A stretch of DNA of 6,332 nt from an uncultured Bacteroidota bacterium (GCA_903933995.1 CAIZMD010000622.1:1-6332); one strand, 5' to 3'; counted from the stretch's first letter, positions 1-6,332 are shown. The notes: generated by a model not told the origin, from the sequence alone. Program-made: numbers and translations.

Positions 1-300
1 TAATAATTGATCCACAAAGGTTTTTGAAAACTGAATCACAATTGCCTGACAATATTCATTGGAATTTGTTTCAGAAATCCAAGTATGGGGTAGAGAAGGA
101 GGCAATAAGACCAGATCACCATCTTGAAATTTGTGATAACTGTCTCCTACCAATCTTGTTCCAGAACCCTTAGTGATCAAGGTCAGCTCGTATTCAGGAT
201 GGTAATGCCACAAAAATTCAAATGCAGGAACCCTTACTTCATAACAGATAAAGGAGCGCTCCCTAGTCAAGTGTGCCAACTGTTCTAACCTAGGTTTCAT
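1..300 (-). CDS. AraC-family transcriptional regulator, N-terminal cupin part (partial)
   Basis: This is the first 100 codons of a minus-strand gene that leaves the left edge; its C-terminal part is outside the window. The ATG lies at 300-298, and an in-frame TAA sits just upstream after only two codons, so the start is well fixed. The visible part reads as the cupin sensor domain typical of AraC regulators: residues 29-39 are FLWHYHPEYEL, followed by a small beta-barrel pattern with TKGSGTRLVGD (43-53), the turn FQDGDLVLLPP (58-68) and LPHTW (70-74). Regulators of this type usually bind a sugar or related ligand in the cupin and DNA through two C-terminal helix-turn-helix motifs; those motifs are not visible here, so the DNA-binding half is inferred. 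The gene is divergent from the glycosidase operon starting at 418, which makes it the likely local regulator. Ligand and sign of control are unknown. No defect is visible in the part present. Confidence 0.88.
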   Translation of the reverse strand, partial: MKPRLEQLAHLTRERSFICYEVRVPAFEFLWHYHPEYELTLITKGSGTRLVGDSYHKFQDGDLVLLPPSLPHTWISETNSNEYCQAIVIQFSKTFVDQLL

Positions 301-340
301 ACTATATTATTCTTGAAAACGCTTTTTATTCTAATAAATG

Positions 341-362
341 TCAATATAGTATATAATATTGA
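341..362. promoter_or_regulatory. Imperfect palindrome, candidate operator
   Basis: The arms TCAATAT (341-347) and ATATTGA (356-362) are perfect inverted repeats around an 8-base centre whose middle TATA is also symmetric; 18 of 22 positions are symmetric. It covers the candidate -10 of the regulator promoter and lies about midway between the two divergent start codons, which suits a site for autoregulation or dual control. AraC proteins more often bind direct repeats, and AT-rich DNA forms such palindromes by chance, so this is only a candidate. Confidence 0.3.
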
Positions 363-376
363 TTTTATTGTGTCAA
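348..376 (-). promoter_or_regulatory. Candidate promoter of the AraC-family regulator
   Basis: Read on the minus strand, TTGACA (376-371) is followed after exactly 17 bases by TATACT (353-348), matching the classical -35/-10 layout with one mismatch. It would start transcription near 341 and give a leader of about 40 bases before the ATG at 300. Caution: the main sigma factor of Bacteroidota prefers TTTG at -33 and TAnnTTTG at -7. A TTTG is present at 377-374, and a shortened TATATTG at 348-342, but their spacing is a little long. In DNA this AT-rich, chance matches are possible. Confidence 0.4.
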
Positions 377-417
377 AATATGCTGTTCTTCAAGGCTACT
401 TTAGCAAAAACAATTTT

Positions 418-1242
418 ATGGCTATCCCACAATCCATTAAAGAACAACTCAATCAACCTTATCCGCTAACTGAAGATCAAATTACCTTTTATGAGCAAAA
501 TAGGTTTATCAAACTAAAACAGGTTTTTGATCAAGATACCATTGATTATTTCAATGGTATCATATCAGATGTTGTGAAGCAACTAAATAAGGTAGAAACA
601 CCTTTAGAAGAAAGAAGTACGTATGGTAAGGCATTTTTGCAATTGTTTAATTTATGGCGTGAAGACGAGTTGATTAAAGAATTGGTTTTTAGCAAAAGAA
701 TTGGAAAAATTGCCAGTGACCTGATGCAAACTAAAGGTGTTCGTCTCTATCATGACCAAGCATTGTTCAAGGAAGGTGGGGGCGGAATTACCCCATGGCA
801 TGCAGATCAATATTATTGGCCATTGGCATCTGATAAGACCATTACCGTTTGGATTCCATTACAAGCAACGCCATTAGAAATGGGCCCTTTAGAATTTAGT
901 GCAGGAAGTCATGAAATAGTAGATGGAAGGGATTTAGAAATTGGTGATGATAGTGAAACACTGATTCAACAAAAATTGAGGGTAACCGATTTTAAACACG
1001 TAATTGAACCATTTGATATTGGAGAAATAAGTTTTCATTCAGGATGGGTCTTTCATAGAGCAGGAGCAAACAGTACTTCTTCCACTAGAAAAGTCTTTAC
1101 CGCCATTTACATGGATAAAGCAATGAAGCTAAAGCAACCTGAAAACAAAAACCAGATAGTTGATTGGGAAACCTGGTGCCCCGGGACTGTTGTGGATCAA
1201 GAAATTGACAGTCATTTAAACCCCATCATTTTCCAATATTAA
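418..1242 (+). CDS. Phytanoyl-CoA dioxygenase (PhyH)-family Fe(II)/2-oxoglutarate oxygenase
   Basis: The protein is 274 residues and belongs to the PhyH branch of non-haem Fe(II)/2-oxoglutarate oxygenases, which hydroxylate small molecules while converting 2-oxoglutarate to succinate. The metal triad is visible: H128 and D130 in TPWHADQYYWP, and the distal H213 in SGWVFHRAG. R224 in STSSTRK is placed to bind the 2-oxoglutarate carboxylate. The segment MGPLEFSAGSH (about 155-165) is typical of the double-stranded beta-helix core. I chose the ATG at 418. The frame is open back to a TTG at 313, but the extra 35 residues are hydrophobic and low in complexity, fall in the promoter region, and precede the usual family start. 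There is no signal peptide, so it should act in the cytosol. It is the first gene of the operon; the isomerase-like gene follows after 4 bases. The substrate is unknown: this family covers very diverse substrates, and the phytanoyl-CoA name should not be taken literally. Family assignment is firm, function is not. Confidence 0.9.
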   Translation: MAIPQSIKEQLNQPYPLTEDQITFYEQNRFIKLKQVFDQDTIDYFNGIISDVVKQLNKVETPLEERSTYGKAFLQLFNLWREDELIKELVFSKRIGKIASDLMQTKGVRLYHDQALFKEGGGGITPWHADQYYWPLASDKTITVWIPLQATPLEMGPLEFSAGSHEIVDGRDLEIGDDSETLIQQKLRVTDFKHVIEPFDIGEISFHSGWVFHRAGANSTSSTRKVFTAIYMDKAMKLKQPENKNQIVDWETWCPGTVVDQEIDSHLNPIIFQY

Positions 1243-1246
1243 TCTT

Positions 1247-2086
1247 ATGAAAATAAAATATATCTGCCCTCATTGGGGTTCAGAAAATGATAGTGCTGAA
1301 GCTTTTGTAGAGAAGGTTTTGGCAGAAAAATATGAGGGCATTGAAATTAACATGCCAGCACACACAAGTACCTTTACTAAGCAGTTTATTCCTACAATGG
1401 AAGACCTATTGAGTAGCAATAAAGACTTTGTGTTCATACTTCAACAACTTACCTCACCTGACAATGAAACGGTAGATAGCTATATCAAGAAAATGGAAAA
1501 TTCATTATCAGATTTAGCAGCATTCCAACCTAGCTTTATTAATTCACATACTGGTAAGGATTACTATTCTTTTGATGATAACTGCAGGGTGATTGAAGCC
1601 TGTTTAAATTTTAGTCTCAAAAAGAATGTGCGCGTTTTGCATGAAACACATAGAGGAAGGTTCTCATTTCATGCGGCTAGCCTATTACCCTATCTTAAGA
1701 AATTTCCTGAGATGGAACTTGCTGGTGACTTTTCTCATTTCTGTACTGTTTCAGAAAGTCTGCTACAGGATCAAGAAGCAATAGTTCAGCAAATTATTCC
1801 GCATGTATCCCATATTCATGCAAGGATTGGTCATGAACAAGGACCGCAGGTAAATGATCCAGCTGCACCTGAATGGCAAAATCATTTTAATTGGTTTGCA
1901 TCTTGGTGGCAAGAAATTATTATCAAAAAAGAAGCACTGGGTTGGAACAGTTTTACCATTACCCCCGAACATGGTCCCTTCCCCTATATGCCACAAGCAC
2001 CTTATACCAAAATGCCCTTGAGCATTCAATGGGACAACAACACCTATATCAAAAACATACTTGAGAAAAACTGGTTTATCAATTAA
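1247..2086 (+). CDS. Xylose isomerase-like TIM-barrel (sugar phosphate isomerase/epimerase family) protein
   Basis: A 279-residue protein resembling the AP-endonuclease-2/xylose-isomerase-like TIM-barrel superfamily, whose members isomerise, epimerise or dehydrate sugars and polyols using a divalent metal. The expected metal ligands appear in order at the ends of strands: E133 in LHETHRGR, D161 in AGDFSHF (with H164 in the common D-x-x-H arrangement), H191 in IHARIG and E241 in TPEHGP. Strand-like segments early on include YEGIEIN (29-35) and FVFILQQ (61-67). Length fits the family. No signal peptide is seen, so it is probably cytosolic. It begins 4 bases after the dioxygenase stop and ends one base before the next ATG, so it is cotranscribed and probably translationally coupled. 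The reaction cannot be named: the superfamily includes epimerases, isomerases, dehydratases and lyases. Pairing with an oxygenase and exported glycosidases suggests catabolism of a released sugar (inference). Confidence 0.87.
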   Translation: MKIKYICPHWGSENDSAEAFVEKVLAEKYEGIEINMPAHTSTFTKQFIPTMEDLLSSNKDFVFILQQLTSPDNETVDSYIKKMENSLSDLAAFQPSFINSHTGKDYYSFDDNCRVIEACLNFSLKKNVRVLHETHRGRFSFHAASLLPYLKKFPEMELAGDFSHFCTVSESLLQDQEAIVQQIIPHVSHIHARIGHEQGPQVNDPAAPEWQNHFNWFASWWQEIIIKKEALGWNSFTITPEHGPFPYMPQAPYTKMPLSIQWDNNTYIKNILEKNWFIN

Positions 2087-2087
2087 T

Positions 2088-4052
2088 ATGGAACATCCCA
2101 AAAAATACTTTTTACTTGGTCTTTTAACCATTTGCTTTTTACAGATAAAAAACAAAGTGTTTTCCCAAAGCAATAATAAAGATCCATTTCAGAAAATCAA
2201 ATCCATTCCACCAGCGCTGCAAACCATTCCATTCAATGATATACAACCAAGCGGTTGGCTGAAAATGGAATTGCAAAAAAACTTAAACGGTTTTACTGGG
2301 CATTTAGATAGTTTGGTTCCTGACTTGATTTTAAACGATGACATCTATGGTACTAAAAGGCTAAGCAAACAAGTAAAAAGCAAAAACCTTGGTGCCATTT
2401 CTGCCGAGGGCGATTGGCAGGTACAATTTCTTTGGTGGAACAGTGAAACACAGTGCAATTGGTTAGACGGTTATATTAGAACAGCCATCTTATTGAAGGA
2501 TCAGCAACATATTAAAAAAGCAGAAAAAATTGTCAATGCCTTATTGGCTACCCAAGACAAAGACGGTTACCTAGGTATCTATGACCCGGAATTGAGGTAC
2601 AAATTTGACAATGAAAATGGGGAGTTATGGGCAAAAACCACTTTGTTCAGAGCATTATTGGGATGGTATGAATACAAAAAAGATCCACAAGTATTATCTG
2701 CCATAGTAAGAGCGGTTGATAATGTTTTGAAAGCCTATCCTATTAATCAATCCAGACCTTTTTATACCACCAACCCAAATGCCGGTGGTTTAACACATGG
2801 ATTGGCTTTTACAGATGTATTAGAACAATTGGCAAAAATCACTAGAAAAAATCAATACCTAGATTATTGCTTGTTTTTATACAAAGACTTTTCAAATCAG
2901 GTAATTAATGAAGATGCACAATATGCTAAATTATTAGACCCAAACATTTCATTAATGGGGCATGGCGTTCACACTTATGAACACCTCCGTTCCGTTTTGG
3001 CAGCCTATTATGCTTCAGGTAATCCGGCGCTTAAAATGGCTTTATACAGTTTTTTGAAAAAAATAGAAAAGGTTACTACTGCTTCTGGAGGCCCTGTTAG
3101 TGATGAATTTATTGGAGGAAGAACGGGCAATGGATTATTGGGATATGAGTTTTGTTCCCTGCACGAATTAATGATTGGCTGGATTGATTTATTGGAAAAA
3201 TCTGGAGACAATTTGTATGCAGAAAAAGCAGAACACTTGTTTTTCAATGCCGCTCTTGGCAATACACATCCAACAGAAAGTGCCATCTGTTATTTAAAAC
3301 AAGACAATAGCTTTCAATTAACCGGTGGTAATAATGGCGATACTACTGATAAACACCAAACCAGGTATCGGTATTCACCCGTTCACAAAGAAGCTGCTGT
3401 ATGTTGTATTCCTAATGCCGGCAGAATTGTCCCCTACTTTATTCAAAATATGTGGATGAAAGACGCTCAAGGTCTTGTTGCTACTTTACTTGGGCCATCG
3501 GTTTTAAATACTACTGTATCAAATACCGCTGTCTCAATTACAGAAACCACCGAATATCCATTTGAGAACAATGTTGCATTTCAAATTACTGCCAAATCTC
3601 CCATCCGATTTTCGCTAAAAATCAGAAAACCACAATGGGCAATTGCAGTCAAATCTTCTTTGCCTTATAAAGAACTAAATGGCTTTTTGGTCTATGATCA
3701 AGTTTGGAATCTATCTACCAAACTAGTGATTGATTTTACATCAGAAATAAGCAAAAAATTTACCTCTAACAAAGAAGTCTATTTTCAAAAAGGGGCCTTA
3801 GTACTCTGTCATGAAATTAATGCCAGTCAACAGATTACAAAAACTTACCCTATTGCTGGTTTACATGAATCAACCTATCAAGCCATTCAACCCATTGCTT
3901 ACCAATATTCAAAAGGTGTATATGCATCAATGCCCAATAATAGCTGCTCTGTTTGGGTACTGAACCCAATTACTGGAAAGCAAGAGCAATTGATGTTAAA
4001 GCCAATGGCAAGAACCATTCTAAGACAGGTTAGTTTTAAAATGATTCCATGA
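2088..4052 (+). CDS. Exported GH127/DUF1680-type glycoside hydrolase (putative beta-L-arabinofuranosidase)
   Basis: A 654-residue protein of the DUF1680 family, which includes GH127 beta-L-arabinofuranosidases. The start is the ATG at 2088, one base after the preceding stop; from there residues 1-26 form a signal peptide (KK, then FLLGLLTICFLQ, probable cleavage VFS|Q). A TTG at 2061 in the same frame would only add residues in front of that signal. The mature N-terminus has the family hallmark DIQPSGWLKMEL and GFTGHLD, then WLDGYIRTAILL and GELWAKTTLFRALLGWYEY of the helical barrel. In characterised GH127 enzymes a zinc held by Glu and three Cys positions a catalytic Cys. Matching residues are visible: E354 and C356 in YEFCSLHE, and C439-C440 in AAVCCIPNAGR. 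E340 in VSDEFIGG is the likely acid/base. H292 lies in the conserved GHGVHTYEHLR block. The C-terminal third (about 460-654) is beta-rich. It overlaps the next gene by ATGA. Close DUF1680 relatives can act on other sugars, so arabinose specificity is only probable. Confidence 0.87.
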   Translation: MEHPKKYFLLGLLTICFLQIKNKVFSQSNNKDPFQKIKSIPPALQTIPFNDIQPSGWLKMELQKNLNGFTGHLDSLVPDLILNDDIYGTKRLSKQVKSKNLGAISAEGDWQVQFLWWNSETQCNWLDGYIRTAILLKDQQHIKKAEKIVNALLATQDKDGYLGIYDPELRYKFDNENGELWAKTTLFRALLGWYEYKKDPQVLSAIVRAVDNVLKAYPINQSRPFYTTNPNAGGLTHGLAFTDVLEQLAKITRKNQYLDYCLFLYKDFSNQVINEDAQYAKLLDPNISLMGHGVHTYEHLRSVLAAYYASGNPALKMALYSFLKKIEKVTTASGGPVSDEFIGGRTGNGLLGYEFCSLHELMIGWIDLLEKSGDNLYAEKAEHLFFNAALGNTHPTESAICYLKQDNSFQLTGGNNGDTTDKHQTRYRYSPVHKEAAVCCIPNAGRIVPYFIQNMWMKDAQGLVATLLGPSVLNTTVSNTAVSITETTEYPFENNVAFQITAKSPIRFSLKIRKPQWAIAVKSSLPYKELNGFLVYDQVWNLSTKLVIDFTSEISKKFTSNKEVYFQKGALVLCHEINASQQITKTYPIAGLHESTYQAIQPIAYQYSKGVYASMPNNSCSVWVLNPITGKQEQLMLKPMARTILRQVSFKMIP

Positions 4053-6184
4053 AAAGACTGAGCTATTTTCTAGTATTGTTTATGGTTGTCTGCTTCTTTT
4101 CTTTCAAGGAAGAAAAACAAGTTGATTATACCCAATATGTGTCAACATTTATTGGCACAGACGGAACAGGGCATTCCTTTCCAGGACCCTGTTTGCCTTT
4201 TGGCATGGTACAACCTGGGCCAGACAATGTTAATCAGGGTTGGGACTATACCAGTGGCTATCAATATAAAGACAGCATGATTGCTGGGTTCTCTCAAACA
4301 AGGGCTAATGGAACAGGTATCAGTGAATTTGGAGACATTTTGTTACAACCTTTTACAGTTGATAAAAAAGACAATTTTGGATCATCCTATTTGAAGGAAA
4401 CTGAGAAAGCTTCTCCTGGATATTACGCTGTAACACTCAAGAACAAAGTACATGTTGCATTGACTTGTACAGAAAGGGTAGCTTACCACCAATATACCTA
4501 TCCTACCAATACTGGATACCTATTGGTAGACTTACAACATGGGCTACGTTTTATCACAGATTCACTGGTCTTGGAAAGCAATGTACAAATTGAGGGAAAT
4601 AATACCATTAGCGGGTATTGCCATACCAAGAATTGGGTGAATAGAAAATACTTTTTTACAATAGTCTTTAACCACACTTTTAGTCAAGCTACCTTATTAG
4701 AAAGAAAGGCCAAGGAAGCAGCTCCTAGATATGTGTTGCAATTTGATTTGAAGAATCAAATCCTTGAAACAAAGATTGCCCTATCAACAGTTAGTGTAGC
4801 TGGCGCGATACAAAATTTAAACAAAGAATTACCCAACTGGGATTTTACAAAGACGGTTAACAAAGGCAAACAGATTTGGAATAGTTATTTAAATAGGATT
4901 GTGATAGATGCTGATAATACACAGAAAACCATATTTTATTCCTGCCTATATCGATTATTTATACAACCTTCCAATATTGCCGATGTGGATGGAAAGTATA
5001 GGGGCGCAGATGATTCCATTCGAATAGCAAAAAATGGGGAGTATTATTCAACATTGTCTCTTTGGGATACCTATCGCGCAGCAAATCCTTTATATACTTT
5101 GATTGCTCCAGAACGGGTCAATGGTATTGTAAACACATTAATAGAACATAGCAAGGCCGCAGGTTTTCTACCAATATGGACGGCTTGGGGTCAGGATAAT
5201 TATTGCATGATTGGTAACCACGCTATACCTGTAATTGTAGATGCTTATATGAAGGGTTTTAAAGGATTTGATGCCAATACTGCCATGGATCAAATGATAC
5301 AATCCACTACTGTCAATCATATCAACAGCAATTGGAGCTTGTTAGAAAAATACGGCTATTATCCATTTGATAGTTTGGATAATGAAGCTGTTTCAAGAAC
5401 CTTAGAACATGGAGTAGATGACTACTGCATTGCATTGATGGCCGAGAAAATGGGGAAAAAAGCATTGGCTAAGAAATATTACCATCGCGCCAGCTTTTAT
5501 AAAAACCTGTTTGATACAAGTACTAAGCAAATGCGGGGCAAAGACAGTAAAGGCCAATGGAGAAATCCGTTCAATCCATTAATGGCTACTTCACCCATGA
5601 ACAATCCTGGTGATTATACAGAAGCCAATGCTTGGCAATATTTTTGGACACCAGCACAATATGATGTCAAAGGAGTGACACAATTATTACAAGGCAAGAA
5701 GGGGTTAACAGAACAACTAGATAGTTTTTTTAGCATCAAAAGCTTGGATCCCAATAAACATTTAGGACAGGAAGCCATGATTGGTCAATATGCCCACGGC
5801 AATGAACCTAGCCACCATATTGCTTATTTGTATGCCTTTTCTGAAAAACCTCTAAAAGGAAAGGACCTAATACAACAAATCTATCAGCAGTTTTATGGTG
5901 CTAGTCCATCCGGGATGATTGGCAATGATGATTGTGGTCAAATGAGTGCTTGGTATATTTTTGCCACACTGGGCTTTTATCCTGTAAATCCGGTCATGGG
6001 TGATTTTGTTTTGGGAATGCCGCAGGTTGCAAATGCGCTAGTACGATTGGGAAATCAGAAAACGCTTCATATTACCAATCAACTCAACCATAACCAAGGT
6101 CTTACCAAATTCAATGAAAAGGCCATCCATACTTCCATTAATTATCATGATTTGAAGAAGGGCGGAAATTTGGTATTCCAGTAA
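4049..6184 (+). CDS. GH92 family exo-alpha-mannosidase, exported
   Basis: A 711-residue glycoside hydrolase family 92 protein. GH92 enzymes are calcium-dependent, inverting exo-alpha-mannosidases that remove terminal mannose from N-glycans or mannans. The N-terminal beta-sandwich (about 25-265) starts with the hallmark YVSTFIGTDGTGHSFPGPCLPFGMVQPGPDN region and GWDYTSGY; IAGFSQTRANGTG follows. The (alpha/alpha)6 catalytic domain carries STLSLWDTYRAANPL (334-348), the acid-bearing DYTEANAWQYFW (522-533, E525), HGNEPSHH (583-590) of the sugar/calcium site and IGNDDCGQMSAWY (624-636), whose aspartates supply the general base. E525 is kept, unlike the Gln seen in GH92 members acting on mannose-phosphate diesters, so an ordinary mannosidase is expected. 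Residues 1-19 (KRLSYFLVLFMVVCFFSF) form a hydrophobic export signal; C15 lacks a good lipobox, so soluble secretion is likelier than a lipoprotein. The start overlaps the previous stop (ATGA). The end, at GGNLVFQ, is slightly earlier than in many homologues and is closed by tandem TAA codons. Linkage preference cannot be read. Confidence 0.93.
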   Translation: MKRLSYFLVLFMVVCFFSFKEEKQVDYTQYVSTFIGTDGTGHSFPGPCLPFGMVQPGPDNVNQGWDYTSGYQYKDSMIAGFSQTRANGTGISEFGDILLQPFTVDKKDNFGSSYLKETEKASPGYYAVTLKNKVHVALTCTERVAYHQYTYPTNTGYLLVDLQHGLRFITDSLVLESNVQIEGNNTISGYCHTKNWVNRKYFFTIVFNHTFSQATLLERKAKEAAPRYVLQFDLKNQILETKIALSTVSVAGAIQNLNKELPNWDFTKTVNKGKQIWNSYLNRIVIDADNTQKTIFYSCLYRLFIQPSNIADVDGKYRGADDSIRIAKNGEYYSTLSLWDTYRAANPLYTLIAPERVNGIVNTLIEHSKAAGFLPIWTAWGQDNYCMIGNHAIPVIVDAYMKGFKGFDANTAMDQMIQSTTVNHINSNWSLLEKYGYYPFDSLDNEAVSRTLEHGVDDYCIALMAEKMGKKALAKKYYHRASFYKNLFDTSTKQMRGKDSKGQWRNPFNPLMATSPMNNPGDYTEANAWQYFWTPAQYDVKGVTQLLQGKKGLTEQLDSFFSIKSLDPNKHLGQEAMIGQYAHGNEPSHHIAYLYAFSEKPLKGKDLIQQIYQQFYGASPSGMIGNDDCGQMSAWYIFATLGFYPVNPVMGDFVLGMPQVANALVRLGNQKTLHITNQLNHNQGLTKFNEKAIHTSINYHDLKKGGNLVFQ

Positions 6185-6186
6185 TA

Positions 6187-6332
6187 ATGCTCTATTTTTT
6201 CTGAAAAATATCCTATTTCAGAAGTAAAACAATACTACGCTAAGTCTCGCAAGGAATGGAGAAAATGGTTGGAGAAAAATCACCAATCAGAAAAATCCGT
6301 TTGGTTGATTATTTACAATAAAAAAAGTACCA
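6187..6332 (+). CDS. YdeI/OmpD-associated-family protein, 5' part (partial; start unresolved, possible frameshift)
   Basis: The frame 6188-6331 is open to the right edge. From 6221 it encodes EVKQYYAKSRKEWRKWLEKN followed by a VWLIIYNKKS block; the pattern of aromatic residue, then EWRKWLEKNH, then VWL and a lysine-rich turn is that of the YdeI/OmpD-associated family, which is poorly understood and sometimes called bacteriocin-protection-like. No ATG, GTG or TTG lies in this frame between the upstream TAA (6185-6187) and an internal TTG at 6269 that falls inside the conserved motif. An ATG at 6187 sits one frame off and stops at a TGA after five codons. Removing one T from the run 6195-6200 would join that ATG to the frame, giving MLYFSEKYPISEVKQ at the N-terminus. 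Alternatives are a rare ATT start at 6194 or 6215, or a decayed gene. It follows the mannosidase stop directly, so it may be the last operon gene, though its role seems unrelated to sugar use. Confidence 0.6.
6199..6223. repeat. Short inverted repeat (possible hairpin) at the start of the YdeI-like gene
   Basis: TTCTGAAA (6199-6206) and TTTCAGAA (6216-6223) are perfect 8-base inverted repeats around a 9-base loop. Transcribed, this would fold into an AT-rich hairpin just after the mannosidase stop. It is not a normal intrinsic terminator: on the plus strand the T run (6195-6200) comes before or inside the stem, with GTAAAAC after it, and the minus strand would be followed by A residues. It overlaps the disputed start of the next gene and could affect its translation, or be a chance feature. 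Confidence 0.35.

Larger units (their letters stand above)
301..417. promoter_or_regulatory. Divergent intergenic regulatory region
   Basis: A very AT-rich 117-base gap separates the divergent regulator and the dioxygenase operon, so both promoters should lie here. The minus-strand promoter candidate and the palindrome are listed separately. For the plus strand there is TATAAT at 352-357 and TACTTTAG at 398-405; the latter is one mismatch from the Bacteroidota -7 consensus TAnnTTTG. Neither has a convincing partner element upstream, so the operon promoter is not resolved. A plus-strand frame stays open from a TTG at 313 into the dioxygenase, but its composition looks non-coding. Confidence 0.6.

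Noticed and set aside
313..330. TTGAAAACGCTTTTTATT as a LacI-type operator
   Set aside because: LacI-family sites have a central CG with symmetric arms. Here only the AAAA/TTTT ends are symmetric around CGC, and no LacI regulator is visible.
1763..2173. Minus-strand open frame of 136 codons
   Set aside because: It lies antisense across the end of the isomerase-like gene and the start of the GH127-type gene, both well supported by motifs. Its translation is rich in Cys, Phe and Pro without any recognisable domain.
3008..3286. Minus-strand open frame of 92 codons
   Set aside because: It is fully antisense to the GH127-type catalytic domain, including the EFC zinc-site region, and shows no family features.
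4049..4108. Lipoprotein signal in the GH92 protein (C15)
   Set aside because: The residues before C15 (MVV) lack the usual Leu at -3 and small residue at -1 of a lipobox, and the hydrophobic core continues beyond the cysteine; a general export signal fits better.
4086..4280. Plus-strand 64-codon open frame in another phase
   Set aside because: It lies inside the GH92 gene across its conserved N-terminal motif, which explains the sequence in the correct frame.
6195..6225. Intrinsic terminator after the mannosidase gene
   Set aside because: The stem is AT-rich and the T run lies upstream of or inside the stem, not after it, on the transcribed strand.

Overview
The window looks like an accessory carbohydrate-utilisation locus from a member of the Bacteroidota. 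The evidence is AT-rich coding DNA, A-rich start contexts without clear Shine-Dalgarno sequences, an AraC-type regulator, and a DUF1680/GH127-type glycosidase next to a GH92 alpha-mannosidase. A family such as Chitinophagaceae would fit, but the sequence alone does not settle that. No SusC/SusD pair, TonB-dependent receptor or transporter is visible, so if this is a polysaccharide utilisation locus, only part of it is here.

Layout: positions 1-300 carry, on the minus strand, the first 100 codons of an AraC-family regulator that runs off the left edge. Positions 301-417 form a divergent regulatory region with a good minus-strand promoter candidate and an imperfect palindrome lying over its -10 element. 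From 418 to 6184 four plus-strand genes are packed head to tail. They are a PhyH-type Fe(II)/2-oxoglutarate dioxygenase (418-1242), a xylose-isomerase-like TIM-barrel protein (1247-2086), a signal-peptide-bearing GH127/DUF1680 glycosidase (2088-4052) and a GH92 exo-alpha-mannosidase with an N-terminal export signal (4049-6184). Junctions are +4, +1 and a 4-base ATGA overlap, so this is almost certainly one operon. At 6187-6332 the 5' part of a YdeI/OmpD-associated-family gene begins and leaves the right edge. Its frame has no standard start codon, and a single-base change in a T run would join it to an ATG.

Working model (inference): the two exported glycosidases trim arabinofuranose-type and alpha-mannose-type residues from an extracytoplasmic glycan. 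The two cytosolic enzymes, which have no export signal, would modify a released sugar or related small molecule. The divergent regulator, with its sugar-sensing type of cupin domain, probably controls the set. The true substrate cannot be read from the sequence. I found no RNA gene, CRISPR array, insertion sequence or mobile element.
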